This document shows positions 1-6,970 of a stretch of 36,662 nt of DNA, in pieces. The stretch's first letter is position 1; each line of letters starts with the position of its first letter. The stretch is from assembly GCA_026996855.1 (NCBI GenBank), contig JALWJZ010000097.1, positions 1-36,662 on the forward strand, written 5' to 3'. Under the pieces are notes generated by a model. It searched no databases. It was not told where the DNA came from and saw only the letters and a list, made by a program, of their open reading frames with translations. The position numbers and the translations under genes were made by a program. Source of the stretch: Anaerolineales bacterium. Its GTDB lineage: Bacteria; Chloroflexota; Anaerolineae; Anaerolineales; DRMV01.

Positions 1-1
1 T

Positions 2-325
2 CTGCTTCCCGGGGAGGAGCGGAACCCCCGCCTGACGGTGCCCACCCCCAGCCCGGACCAATGGGTGTGGTACTGGGCCGAGTTGCAAGTGCTGGACGCC
101 CAACGTCCCTACCGGGTTCTGCCCGTGTACCTGGTGGCTACGCCTCCAGAAGGGGCCGCCCCCGACCTGGAGCCGCCCATCCAGGAACCCCTTCGGCTCC
201 AACTGAGCGAAGGCCCCCACCTGGGCTACGCCGTTCAATGGTTCCTCTTTTCCGTAGGCGTGCCCCTGGTGTACGTTTATCAGTTGGGGAAACGAAGCCG
301 CAAACCCTCGGCCCCGGTTGCGTGA
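2..325 (+). CDS. SURF1 family protein, C-terminal part (cut by window edge)
   Basis: The reading frame is open from the left edge to a stop at 323-325, so only the last ~107 residues are visible. The end carries the SURF1 hallmark, a second membrane helix beginning HLGYAVQWFLFSVG and running through VPLVYVYQLG, followed by a short basic tail. SURF1 proteins are inner-membrane factors with two membrane helices flanking an exported domain, and they help assemble haem a into cytochrome c oxidase. The visible part before the helix (LPVYLVATPPEG, then a Pro-rich stretch) fits the end of the exported domain. A GTG at 38 is probably internal, because the frame continues upstream of it. Family assignment rests on the C-terminal helix motif only. 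If right, the organism has a haem-copper oxidase. Confidence 0.75.
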   Translation: MLPGEERNPRLTVPTPSPDQWVWYWAELQVLDAQRPYRVLPVYLVATPPEGAAPDLEPPIQEPLRLQLSEGPHLGYAVQWFLFSVGVPLVYVYQLGKRSRKPSAPVA

Positions 326-335
326 AGAGGCTTCG

Positions 336-487
336 TTGCTTCGAAACCAGGCGTTTTGCATGTTCGAACAAATACGCACGCAGAGCCACGGAGAACACGG
401 AGTATTCGCTGGAGCAGATCGAAATTTCCTCTGTGTTCTCTGTGTGCCGCTTTTGTTGGATTTTGAAAAACGCGTGCTTTGAAACTT
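336..487. repeat. Long imperfect inverted repeat (MITE-like), copy 1
   Basis: The gap after SURF1 is a large imperfect palindrome. The outer arms (about 338-372 and 450-486) share the pattern TTC-AAA-GCGTTTT-CA-C-AACAAA read against each other. The inner arms (about 381-402 and 429-445) are versions of CACGGAGAACACGGAG and its complement. The core is about 25 nt. The inner motif recurs at 34632-34691, so it is a dispersed element and not just a local terminator. No open frame of interest lies inside. Confidence 0.6.
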
Positions 488-521
488 TGGTGCATCCTCT
501 GCGCGACCGACGTATCGTATA

Positions 522-932
522 ATGAAAGGCATGAAAACCACCCGCTTCCCCTCTCGCCGACGTCCACGCACGGAAGACCTGGCCCGCATTCGACGCCGGC
601 GCTGGCTGTTCTTCCTGCTCAGCCTCCTGGTGGGTTTTGGGGGTGGGTTGTACTATGGCTGGTTCCTGAACCCGGTTCAATACGTGGACACGTCCCCCGA
701 CCGCCTTCGGGCTGACTACAAGGCGGACTTCGTTCTCATGGTGGCCGAAGGGTACAGCCGGCACCGGGACCTGGCATGGGCGCGGCAGCACCTGGCCCTG
801 CTGGGCGAAGACCCGGCCCAGGTGGTGGAGGAAGCCCTGACCCACGCGGTGATGGAGTTGGGGTACGGCCCCGACGACATCCGGTTGATGCGTGCCCTGC
901 TCCAGGACCTGCGCAGGAGAGACCAGCCATGA
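522..932 (+). CDS. Small single-pass membrane protein, function unknown (tandem paralogue 1)
   Basis: 136 residues: a very basic N-terminus (RR-rich to about residue 27), one strong membrane helix (about 28-48, FFLLSLLVGFGGGLYYGW), then a soluble helical region. After the helix it reads VQYVDTSPDRLRADYK, which closely matches the VEYRDVAPASLRADFK segment of the next gene, so the two are tandem paralogues. The stop overlaps the next start (ATGA), implying translational coupling. No clear ribosome site precedes 522. A TATAAT at 518-523 overlaps that ATG, so the true start may be the ATG at 531 on a leaderless mRNA. No known family was recognised. The topology suggests a membrane-anchored partner of the following protein. 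Confidence 0.75.
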   Translation: MKGMKTTRFPSRRRPRTEDLARIRRRRWLFFLLSLLVGFGGGLYYGWFLNPVQYVDTSPDRLRADYKADFVLMVAEGYSRHRDLAWARQHLALLGEDPAQVVEEALTHAVMELGYGPDDIRLMRALLQDLRRRDQP

Positions 933-1771
933 CGCGCGCGCCGGCCCCTGAAACCCCGCGAGGCCCCGGCTATCTTTTCACCGGGCTTGTTCTGGGTTTT
1001 GTGCTGGGTTTGGTGCTGGCCTGGTGGGTCTGGCCTGTGGAATACCGGGACGTGGCCCCGGCCAGCCTGCGGGCCGATTTCAAGCAGGTGTACCGCAGTC
1101 TCATCGCCGTGGCTTACTGGGCCCGCCCCGACCCGGTGCGTGCCCGCGCCCGCCTGGCCCTCTTGCAGGACCCCGATCCCCAGCAGGCCCTGTTTTCTCA
1201 GGCCCAACAGGCCCTGGCCCAAAGCCCCTGGCCCTGGGAACCGGAGGCCCTGGACCTGCTGGCTCGGGACCTGTTTCAGCCCAAAGCCGTTGCACCCGTT
1301 CCCGCCGGAGCCCCGACGGAAAAGGCCCGCCCAACGGCCACGTCCATCGCCCTTGCCCCAACGCCCACACCTGCCCTTCGGGCTTCGCCCACGGCTCCTC
1401 CCCCCGTGGAACGTTCCCCCACGCCTTCGCCCACACCGGTCCCTCTGTTTCGCGTCGTACACCGGGAACTTTTCTGCGACCCGGCGCGGCGGGCCTTGCT
1501 GCACATCGAAGTGTACGATGCCCAGGGAAATCCCCTCCCCGGCGTGGTGCTGGAAATCAGTTGGGAACGGGGCCAGGAGCGCCTGGTTACGGGTATGAAA
1601 CCGGAACTGGGATTGGGCTACGCCGACTTCCAAATGGAACCCGAGGAGACGTACCGCCTTCGGGTCGTAACGGGTAGTGAAATCCTCATGGACCTGCAGC
1701 CGCCTCAATGCGCGGACGAACACGGCGCTTATCCTGGGGGATGGCAAATCGTCTTTCAAGCCGTGCCTTGA
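929..1771 (+). CDS. Membrane-anchored protein with Pro/Thr-rich linker (tandem paralogue 2)
   Basis: 280 residues. It begins at the ATG overlapping the previous stop. Order of parts: short N-terminus, membrane helix (about 15-38, LVLGFVLGLVLAWWVWP), the paralogous region VEYRDVAPASLRADFK plus a helical stretch (to about 110), a low-complexity Pro/Ala/Thr linker (about 118-170), and a C-terminal domain of about 105 residues. That domain reads like a beta-sandwich: LLHIEVYDAQGNPLPGVVLE followed by strands ending YRLRVV. This pattern resembles Big/carboxypeptidase-regulatory-like surface domains and would lie outside the membrane. Compared with its upstream neighbour it has gained the linker and the sandwich domain. 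Function unknown; a cell-surface role is inferred from the architecture. Confidence 0.75.
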   Translation: MTRAPAPETPRGPGYLFTGLVLGFVLGLVLAWWVWPVEYRDVAPASLRADFKQVYRSLIAVAYWARPDPVRARARLALLQDPDPQQALFSQAQQALAQSPWPWEPEALDLLARDLFQPKAVAPVPAGAPTEKARPTATSIALAPTPTPALRASPTAPPPVERSPTPSPTPVPLFRVVHRELFCDPARRALLHIEVYDAQGNPLPGVVLEISWERGQERLVTGMKPELGLGYADFQMEPEETYRLRVVTGSEILMDLQPPQCADEHGAYPGGWQIVFQAVP

Positions 1772-1832
1772 GCCATGCGTTTGCCCGTTTTTTTCTTCCC
1801 CAAGAAAGGGGCTTGCCTCGAGGGCACCGAAC

Positions 1833-1860
1833 TTGAGGCCTTTTCCCCTTTCGGTATAAT
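1833..1860 (+). promoter_or_regulatory. Probable promoter of the LCP gene
   Basis: TTGAGG (1833-1838) and a perfect TATAAT (1855-1860) are 16 nt apart. A transcript would start near 1867 and carry a leader of about 140 nt before the LCP start codon. Confidence 0.6.
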
Positions 1861-1866
1861 GCCAGG

Positions 1867-2007
1867 GCGACAAAACGCCTCCCCGAGAGGGAGCGTACGA
1901 GTTGAAGACGAAGACCATTGGTTTGGGCACCAAGCGGGTGTATGGAAAGCGACCTCGACGTCACGCCCCGGCGGTGCCGAGGTCGTAAGCCGAACAGGAG
2001 GATTCCC
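1867..2007 (+). promoter_or_regulatory. Structured 5' leader of the LCP gene
   Basis: This leader is unusually long. It shows consecutive small hairpins: GGCG/CGCC near 1866-1878, CTCCC/GGGAG near 1878-1892, and an 8-bp stem CGACCTCG (1950-1957) with CGAGGTCG (1978-1985). The last ends just before the ribosome site AGGAGG (1996-2001). No known riboswitch class was recognised. It may simply be a folded leader. Confidence 0.35.
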
Positions 2008-3138
2008 ATGAAGTGGCTACGAGAACGATGGTTATGGGCCTTGGGCGGCCTGGTGCTGGTCATCTGGGCCGGTGTGGCCGTGCTGGCCTGGAAGGCCATG
2101 CGCGCGCCCTTGGGCAAGCCCATTACCTACCCCACCTACACCCCCACCACCGAGGCAGCCACGCCCACCAATCCGCCGGCCCAGGAAACCGGCATGGCGC
2201 CCACCCCTTCCCCCGTGCTGGGTTCGGAAACGGCCGCCGCCACGCCCACCCAAGAAGCCGTCGCGACCGCTCCGCCTTCTCCTACACCGGCCCGTGGGCT
2301 GTGCGGGGGGCCGGCCAAGATGGACATCCTCATCATCGGCGGACGCACGGGCATCGACGATAACGCGGACGTGATTCGCATCGTACGGGTGGATTTCGTC
2401 AAGCCGGAGGTCCGGGTCGTGCCCATCCCCCGAGACCTGGTGGTGGAACTCCCCGAGGATTTCCTCCAGCGCACCAAATTGGGGTCGCCCGTGAAATTCG
2501 CTTCCATCAGCGTCATCGGAAGCCCCAGTTGGGACCCGGAAGCCGACCGCAGCGGCGGTGCCCGCCTGGCCGCTCAAACGCTGGATAAGAACTTCGGCAT
2601 CCGGGTGGACCACTACATCGCCATCGACGGCCTCTCCTTCGACAACTTCATCAACGACATCGGAGGCATCAACGTCTACCTGCCCTACCCCATCCAGGAT
2701 CCGGACCAAAACGCCAACTTCCCCGCGGGGTGGTTGCATCTGGATGGGCACGATGCGCTGCTTCTGGCCCGTATCCGTAGCGACGTAGGCGAACTGGGAC
2801 GCATCGAGCGTCAGCACATGATTGTGAAAGCCATTCTGCAAAAAATCGTTTCCGACCCCCACACCCTGGCCCGTCTGCCTTCTATCATCAACCGCTACCG
2901 GCAGCGGGTGGTGACCAGCCTTTCCGTGCAGGAAATCGCGCAACTTCTGTGCCTGTTCACCCACCTCGACCCGGAGGAGGAAATCGTCATGTACCCGCCG
3001 CCCCGGGAATTGTTCCGTTCGGACAACGAGGCTCAAATCTACGTCGGCCCGTATCCGGCCGAGGCCTACGGCATGTACTGGGACGAACGGTACGTGCAAT
3101 GGCTCCACGATGCGCTGGAAGGGCGTATTCGCCCGTAA
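2008..3138 (+). CDS. LytR-CpsA-Psr (LCP) family cell-envelope protein
   Basis: 376 residues; the start is set by AGGAGG 6 nt upstream. An N-terminal membrane anchor (about 9-29) is followed by a Thr/Pro-rich linker (about 40-98) and the LCP domain. Recognisable LCP features are MDILIIGG, VVPIPRDLVVELP with the phosphate-contacting Arg, VDHYIAIDG..F...INDIGGINVYLPYPI, and the closing LLLARIRSDVGELGRIERQ with its conserved Arg residues. LCP enzymes transfer undecaprenyl-pyrophosphate-linked glycopolymers to the cell wall or other acceptors outside the membrane. The linker composition is typical of exported Chloroflexota proteins. It is a single transcription unit between its own promoter and a perfect terminator. 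The glycan substrate cannot be read from the sequence. Confidence 0.9.
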   Translation: MKWLRERWLWALGGLVLVIWAGVAVLAWKAMRAPLGKPITYPTYTPTTEAATPTNPPAQETGMAPTPSPVLGSETAAATPTQEAVATAPPSPTPARGLCGGPAKMDILIIGGRTGIDDNADVIRIVRVDFVKPEVRVVPIPRDLVVELPEDFLQRTKLGSPVKFASISVIGSPSWDPEADRSGGARLAAQTLDKNFGIRVDHYIAIDGLSFDNFINDIGGINVYLPYPIQDPDQNANFPAGWLHLDGHDALLLARIRSDVGELGRIERQHMIVKAILQKIVSDPHTLARLPSIINRYRQRVVTSLSVQEIAQLLCLFTHLDPEEEIVMYPPPRELFRSDNEAQIYVGPYPAEAYGMYWDERYVQWLHDALEGRIRP

Positions 3139-3142
3139 CGAA

Positions 3143-3179
3143 GGAAAAGGGCGGCCAGTCGGCCGCCCTTTTCCTTTTT
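3143..3179 (+). terminator. Terminator of the LCP gene
   Basis: A perfect 14-bp stem (3143-3156 with 3161-3174, loop AGTC) is followed by a run of Ts. Confidence 0.85.
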
Positions 3180-3274
3180 GAGATGGGCGTGGTCCGTCGC
3201 AAGAAGGGATACAATAACCCTGCAAAGCAAATTTTGATTTGGGCGGCAAGCCGCCCACCCTATGGCTCGTGAAG
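3174..3274. repeat. Intergenic ~100-bp repeat, copy A (between LCP and hisD)
   Basis: This segment aligns over its whole length with 12601-12701, with roughly four of five positions the same. Shared blocks include CTTTTTGAGA, ACAATAAC, CTGC-AAG-AAAT and TTTGGGCGG-AAGCCGCCC, ending in ATGGCTCG. It contains a GGGCGGC-AA-GCCGCCC palindrome at 3241-3256. In both places the repeat lies between two convergent genes and is bounded by two related hairpins. Confidence 0.75.
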
Positions 3275-3298
3275 GGCGGCCAGTGGGCCGGCCTTTTT
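3271..3298. terminator. Hairpin at the 3' end of hisD
   Basis: AAGGGCGGCC and GGCCGGCCTT pair with one mismatch around a short loop, with TTTTT on the + side. The core GGGCGGCCAGT matches the LCP terminator at 3149-3159. It overlaps the hisD stop codon (3297-3299). It is the second boundary hairpin of repeat copy A. Confidence 0.55.
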
Positions 3299-4640
3299 AC
3301 TGTCGTAATCGTGCCGCGTAGCCGTGGGCATCCAGGCCTTCGGCGTCTGCCAGGATCGCGGCATCCCCCGCCAGGTTGCGGGCCGTGGCGGGGTCCAGAG
3401 CCACCAAGCCCATCCATTTGACGAAGTCCCCCACGTGCAGGCCTGAAGCGAAACGGGCCGTTCCGCCTGTGGGCAGGATGTGGTTCGGCCCGGCCAGATA
3501 GTCCCCCAACACCTCGAAGGCGTGTTCCCCCACGAACACGCAACCGGCATGGCGCACCTTGGGTACCCAGGCCCAGGGGTCCTGTACGGCCAGGGCCAGG
3601 TGTTCGGGCGCGTACGCGTTGGCCAGGTCCAGGGCCTCCTCCAAATCCCGGGTCAACACCGCCCCGCCGCGGTGCTGTAAGGAGGCCGCGATGACATCAC
3701 GACGTTTGCGCTGGGGCAGTTGGGCTTCCACCGCTTCCTGCACCCGCCGAATCAGCCCTTCGGAAGGTGTGAGCAGAATGGCCGCGGCCAGGGGGTCGTG
3801 CTCGGCCTGGGCGAGCAAATCCGCGGCCACCCAATCGGCCCGGGCCGTGTCGTCGGCCACGATGAGGGTCTCCGTAGGCCCGGCCAGGCCATCGATGCCT
3901 ACGGTGCCCACCACCATTTTCTTGGCCAGGGTCACGAAGATGTTACCCGGCCCCACGATTTTGTCCACCCGAGGGATGCTCTCCGTGCCGTAAGCCAGGG
4001 CCGCGATGGCCTGCGCACCGCCCACGGTGTACACCTCGTCCACCCCGGCCACCGCGCACGCGGCCAGGAGTACGGGCGAAACCGGCACCGCCTCCTGGGC
4101 AAAGGTCCGATGCGGCGGCGTGACCACCACCACCCGTTCCACCCCGGCCACCCGCGCGGGAATCGCGCTCATGAGTACCGTGGAGGGCAGAGGAGCCGAG
4201 CCGCCAGGTACGTAGCACCCCACCCGTTCCAGGGGCCGCACCAGTTGCCCCAGGGTGCCGCCCAAATCCTGGGTCAGCCACGAGGTGATGGGTTGCGCCC
4301 GGTGAAAGGCTTCGATACGCCGGGCCGCGTGTTCCAGTGCCTTACGCAGGGACGCGGGCAGCGCCTCCAGGGCCTGTCTTAGGGTCTCTGGCGGCACGCG
4401 AAAGGTGGTCAACTCCAGGCCATCCAGACGTCTGGTCCAATCCCGCAGCGCGGCGTCCCCGCGACGGCGCACGTCCCGAACAATGCGCGCGGTGGCCTCC
4501 CAGGGCGTCAACGCCTCACCGAACAGGCGGGCAATGCCTTCCTGCAAGGACGGAGGTGCTTCCCAATCCTCCCAGGGTATGCGGCGTAGAATCGTACGCC
4601 GGGCCTGCTCTGCGGTGTATCTGGGCAAGACAAACCCCAT
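3297..4640 (-). CDS. hisD: Histidinol dehydrogenase
   Basis: 447 residues, close to the usual ~430. HisD is a zinc enzyme that oxidises L-histidinol to L-histidine in two NAD-dependent steps, the last reactions of histidine synthesis. Visible motifs are PGGSAPLPSTVLM, VGGAQAIAALAYGT, VDKIVGPGNIFV, GPTETLIVAD, the QAEHDP zinc/catalytic region, NAYAPEHLAL, GDYLAGPNH and the closing GLHVGDFVKW. The start at 4640 was chosen because GGGAGGG ends 6 nt upstream; an ATG at 4646 directly abuts that site. No other his gene is nearby, so the pathway is scattered. It is divergent from the M20 peptidase. Confidence 0.95.
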   Translation of the reverse strand: MGFVLPRYTAEQARRTILRRIPWEDWEAPPSLQEGIARLFGEALTPWEATARIVRDVRRRGDAALRDWTRRLDGLELTTFRVPPETLRQALEALPASLRKALEHAARRIEAFHRAQPITSWLTQDLGGTLGQLVRPLERVGCYVPGGSAPLPSTVLMSAIPARVAGVERVVVVTPPHRTFAQEAVPVSPVLLAACAVAGVDEVYTVGGAQAIAALAYGTESIPRVDKIVGPGNIFVTLAKKMVVGTVGIDGLAGPTETLIVADDTARADWVAADLLAQAEHDPLAAAILLTPSEGLIRRVQEAVEAQLPQRKRRDVIAASLQHRGGAVLTRDLEEALDLANAYAPEHLALAVQDPWAWVPKVRHAGCVFVGEHAFEVLGDYLAGPNHILPTGGTARFASGLHVGDFVKWMGLVALDPATARNLAGDAAILADAEGLDAHGYAARLRQ

Positions 4641-4663
4641 ACCCATCCCTCCCGTGCATAAAT

Positions 4664-4692
4664 TTCCCCTTTGCGGGGAAGAATAGTATACT
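4664..4692. promoter_or_regulatory. Divergent promoter region with palindrome (hisD / M20 peptidase)
   Basis: AGTATACT (4685-4692) is self-complementary, so it offers a TATACT -10 box to both strands. Next to it lies a dyad, TTCCCC (4664-4669) with GGGGAA (4675-4680). The -35 elements are weak. It may be a shared promoter/operator. Confidence 0.35.
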
Positions 4693-4755
4693 TGGTTTCG
4701 TGTGAACGCCGGCGAAACCTGGCACTCTCGACAACCCGACAACCCGGAGGCCACC

Positions 4756-6138
4756 ATGTCCCTGGATACTGCCCTTCTGTATCTTCGGAAGAACCAGCCT
4801 CGGTATCGTCGCTGGCTGGAAGACTTCCTTCGCATTCCCTCCATTTCCACCGATCCCGCTTACAAGGGCGAAGTGCGTCGCGCGGCCGAATGGCTGGCTC
4901 GTCGACTGAATTATGACTTGCATGCTCACGTGCAATTGTGGGACACACCCCGCCACCCTGTGCTGTTTGCCCATCTACCCGGCGAGATAACCGCGCCCAC
5001 GGTGTTGCTTTACGGCCATTACGACGTGCAACCCCCAGGCCGCTCCCAGGACTGGCACAGCATGCCCTTCGAGCCCGTCATTCGGGACGATCGAATTTAT
5101 GCCCGGGGTGCGGCCGACATGAAGGCCCAGATCATCGCGCTCATGGCCGCGGCCGACGCGGCCCGGGCCGCGGGCCTTCCGCTGAACATCAAATTCCTTC
5201 TGGAAGGGGAAGAGGAAATCGGCTCGCCCAGCCTGCCCCAGGTGCTTCGTGAACGTCGAAGCCATCTGGAGGCAGACGTGTGCCTGAACCCCGATGCCGG
5301 CATGGCCGGCGAAGACCTGCCTTCGGTTACGTACGGTCTGCGGGGGTTGGCCGCCTTCGAATTGCGGGTGTATGGTCCCCAGGAGGAACTCCATTCGGGG
5401 ATGTATGGCGGGGCCATGCCCAATCCCATCCAGGCCGCGATTCAGGCTTTGAGTCGCCTGCACGATGCCCAGGGCCGCATCGCCGTGCCCGGGTTCTACG
5501 ACGACGTGGTTCCCCTGACGGAAGAAGAGCGGAAGATTTTGGCCCAAATACCTTTCCCCACCGAAGAAGAGGCTCGTGAAAAATGGGGCATCGTGGCCTA
5601 TACCGGGGAACCAGAGTACACCCCCCTGGAACGCACCGTCGCCCGCCCCACGCTGGAGTTTCACGGCTTCCTGGGCGGATACGTGGGTGCGGGAAGCAAG
5701 ACCATCGTTCCTTCTTCGGCTACGGTGAAGTTTTCCTGCCGTCTGGTGCCCAACCAGGAGCCTGACACCATTCACGAGCGCATCCGCGCTTATCTCGAAG
5801 CCCACATGCCCGCCTGGGTAAAGTGGGAGTTGGAATATCTCGTGGGCGCTTGGCCTGTGCTCATTCCCCTGGATTTGCCCCCGGTGCAAACCCTGAAGCA
5901 GGCCTTGGCCGATACCTGGCAGAAGGAGCCGCTGTTGGTGCGCAATGGGGGAACCATCCCGGCGGTGGCCTTTTTGCAACAGCACGTGGGCGTGCCCTCG
6001 GTGCTCACCGGTTTTGCTCTGCCGGATTGCAATATGCACGGCCCCAACGAACACCAGCACCTGCCCACCTGGGAAAAGGGGATGGAGGCGCTGACCCGGT
6101 TCCTGTTCTACTTTTTCGAGCGGGGGAAAGGGGTGTGA
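4756..6138 (+). CDS. M20-family metallopeptidase (dipeptidase-like)
   Basis: 460 residues. The start is fixed by GGAGG 5 nt before the ATG. It is a two-metal hydrolase of the M20/ArgE/carnosinase superfamily. Visible features are the metal-binding LLYGHYDVQP (His about 88), GAADMK (bridging Asp about 121), the catalytic glutamates in LLEGEEEIGS (about 150-154), the dimerisation-domain segment ELHSGMYGGAMPNP, and the C-terminal metal His in NMHGPNEHQHL. The lid domain is intact. The GHYDVQP and ELHSG-type signatures place it with cytosolic dipeptidases/carboxypeptidases; the exact substrate is unknown. A perfect terminator follows, then a coding scrap of a second M20 gene. Confidence 0.9.
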   Translation: MSLDTALLYLRKNQPRYRRWLEDFLRIPSISTDPAYKGEVRRAAEWLARRLNYDLHAHVQLWDTPRHPVLFAHLPGEITAPTVLLYGHYDVQPPGRSQDWHSMPFEPVIRDDRIYARGAADMKAQIIALMAAADAARAAGLPLNIKFLLEGEEEIGSPSLPQVLRERRSHLEADVCLNPDAGMAGEDLPSVTYGLRGLAAFELRVYGPQEELHSGMYGGAMPNPIQAAIQALSRLHDAQGRIAVPGFYDDVVPLTEEERKILAQIPFPTEEEAREKWGIVAYTGEPEYTPLERTVARPTLEFHGFLGGYVGAGSKTIVPSSATVKFSCRLVPNQEPDTIHERIRAYLEAHMPAWVKWELEYLVGAWPVLIPLDLPPVQTLKQALADTWQKEPLLVRNGGTIPAVAFLQQHVGVPSVLTGFALPDCNMHGPNEHQHLPTWEKGMEALTRFLFYFFERGKGV

Positions 6139-6167
6139 AAAGAGGGCGGCGGAACCGCCCTCTTTTC
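6137..6167 (+). terminator. Terminator of the M20 peptidase gene
   Basis: A perfect 13-bp stem (6137-6149 with 6155-6167) begins at the stop codon and ends in TTTTC. Confidence 0.8.
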
Positions 6168-6176
6168 GTAAGCGCC

Positions 6177-6209
6177 ATGCACGGCCCCAACGAGCATCAG
6201 CACCTGCCT
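6177..6209 (+). pseudogene. Relic of a second M20 peptidase 3' end
   Basis: 11 codons reading MHGPNEHQHLP duplicate the end of the preceding gene (6034-6066). Only three bases differ and all are silent third positions (GAA/GAG, CAC/CAT, CCC/CCT). This implies divergence while both were translated. Beyond it a faint similarity (GGAAAAGG..ATGG) continues for about 30 nt, then is lost. No open frame of size remains. Confidence 0.55.
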
Positions 6210-6323
6210 GGCACGCGTTTTTCCAGGAAAAGGATGGCCTGCTCTATTGGATACGCTGCGTCCTCCGTGCCCTTGTGGGAGCATGTGTTCGTACACGAAG
6301 AAAACCCGCTCCGCCTGGAAGAA

Positions 6324-6383
6324 GGGCCTGACCGGAAAGAAACCTGAGCGGTACAGGTCCGACTTCGGCTTCTTTCCAGGCCC
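6324..6383 (-). terminator. Large hairpin past the roadblock operon
   Basis: GGGCCT..GGAAAGAA (6324-6341) pairs with TTCTTTCC-AGGCCC (6370-6383) around a ~28-nt loop, just beyond the stop of the last operon gene. It lacks a U-run, so its terminator role is tentative. Confidence 0.4.
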
Positions 6384-6393
6384 GCCCCGAAGG

Positions 6394-6864
6394 CTACTCC
6401 AGCAGGGCAAATTTCAAGAAACAGCGATGGGATTCGGGGTCCACATCGAATTGGGTGATGGTGGTGGCCCCGTTCATGCGCTTGCGCAAAGCCGCCATGG
6501 CGATGTTGAGGAAGGGGCAGAGAAAGGGCTGAATACCCTGTTCCACCAACTTGGCTTCAATGCCCATCAGGTGGCATTTGACCACTCGCAACGCCACGGT
6601 GCTATCCTCTTTTTCGATGTCAAAAGATTCGGCAATGCCCATCTTCTCGACGAACAACTGTCCGATGTTGGCCATCAATTCTTTAGGGTCACTGCCCTCC
6701 ACTTGCAGTCCCCATTCCTTTTCCAGCACCTCCAACATCTCTTGCCCCACCGTGCCGACCACGGCCAGCGAGGCTTCGCCGAGCATATTCCACAGACCCT
6801 TTTCCAGACCGTAAATCATCATCTGGCTCAACCGATCCCATTGCTGGCGCTGTTCTTCGGTCAT
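6394..6864 (-). CDS. Cysteine-containing sensor-like protein (V4R/MetOD1-like, tentative)
   Basis: 156 residues, preceded by AAGGAGGG at ideal spacing. No membrane segment. The N-terminal half is helical. The C-terminal half has three cysteines in a V4R/methanogen-output-domain-like arrangement: Cys97 in VVKCHL, Cys116 in FLCPFLNIAMAAL, and Cys148 in HRCFLKFALLE. Such domains are thought to bind small ligands or metals. The assignment is from pattern memory and is not certain. It is the last gene of the Mgl-like GTPase operon, 106 nt after the DUF4388-roadblock gene, so a role in feeding a signal into the GTPase switch is an inference from context. Confidence 0.6.
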   Translation of the reverse strand: MTEEQRQQWDRLSQMMIYGLEKGLWNMLGEASLAVVGTVGQEMLEVLEKEWGLQVEGSDPKELMANIGQLFVEKMGIAESFDIEKEDSTVALRVVKCHLMGIEAKLVEQGIQPFLCPFLNIAMAALRKRMNGATTITQFDVDPESHRCFLKFALLE

Positions 6865-6970
6865 CGCAACCCTCCTTCTCGTGAATTCGATAGGTCACAC
6901 GGTTCCCCATCCATGCAGAACCCCGCCTCCCTGCAGGGTGGACATGTCAAGACCTAAGCCAACGCGTGCC

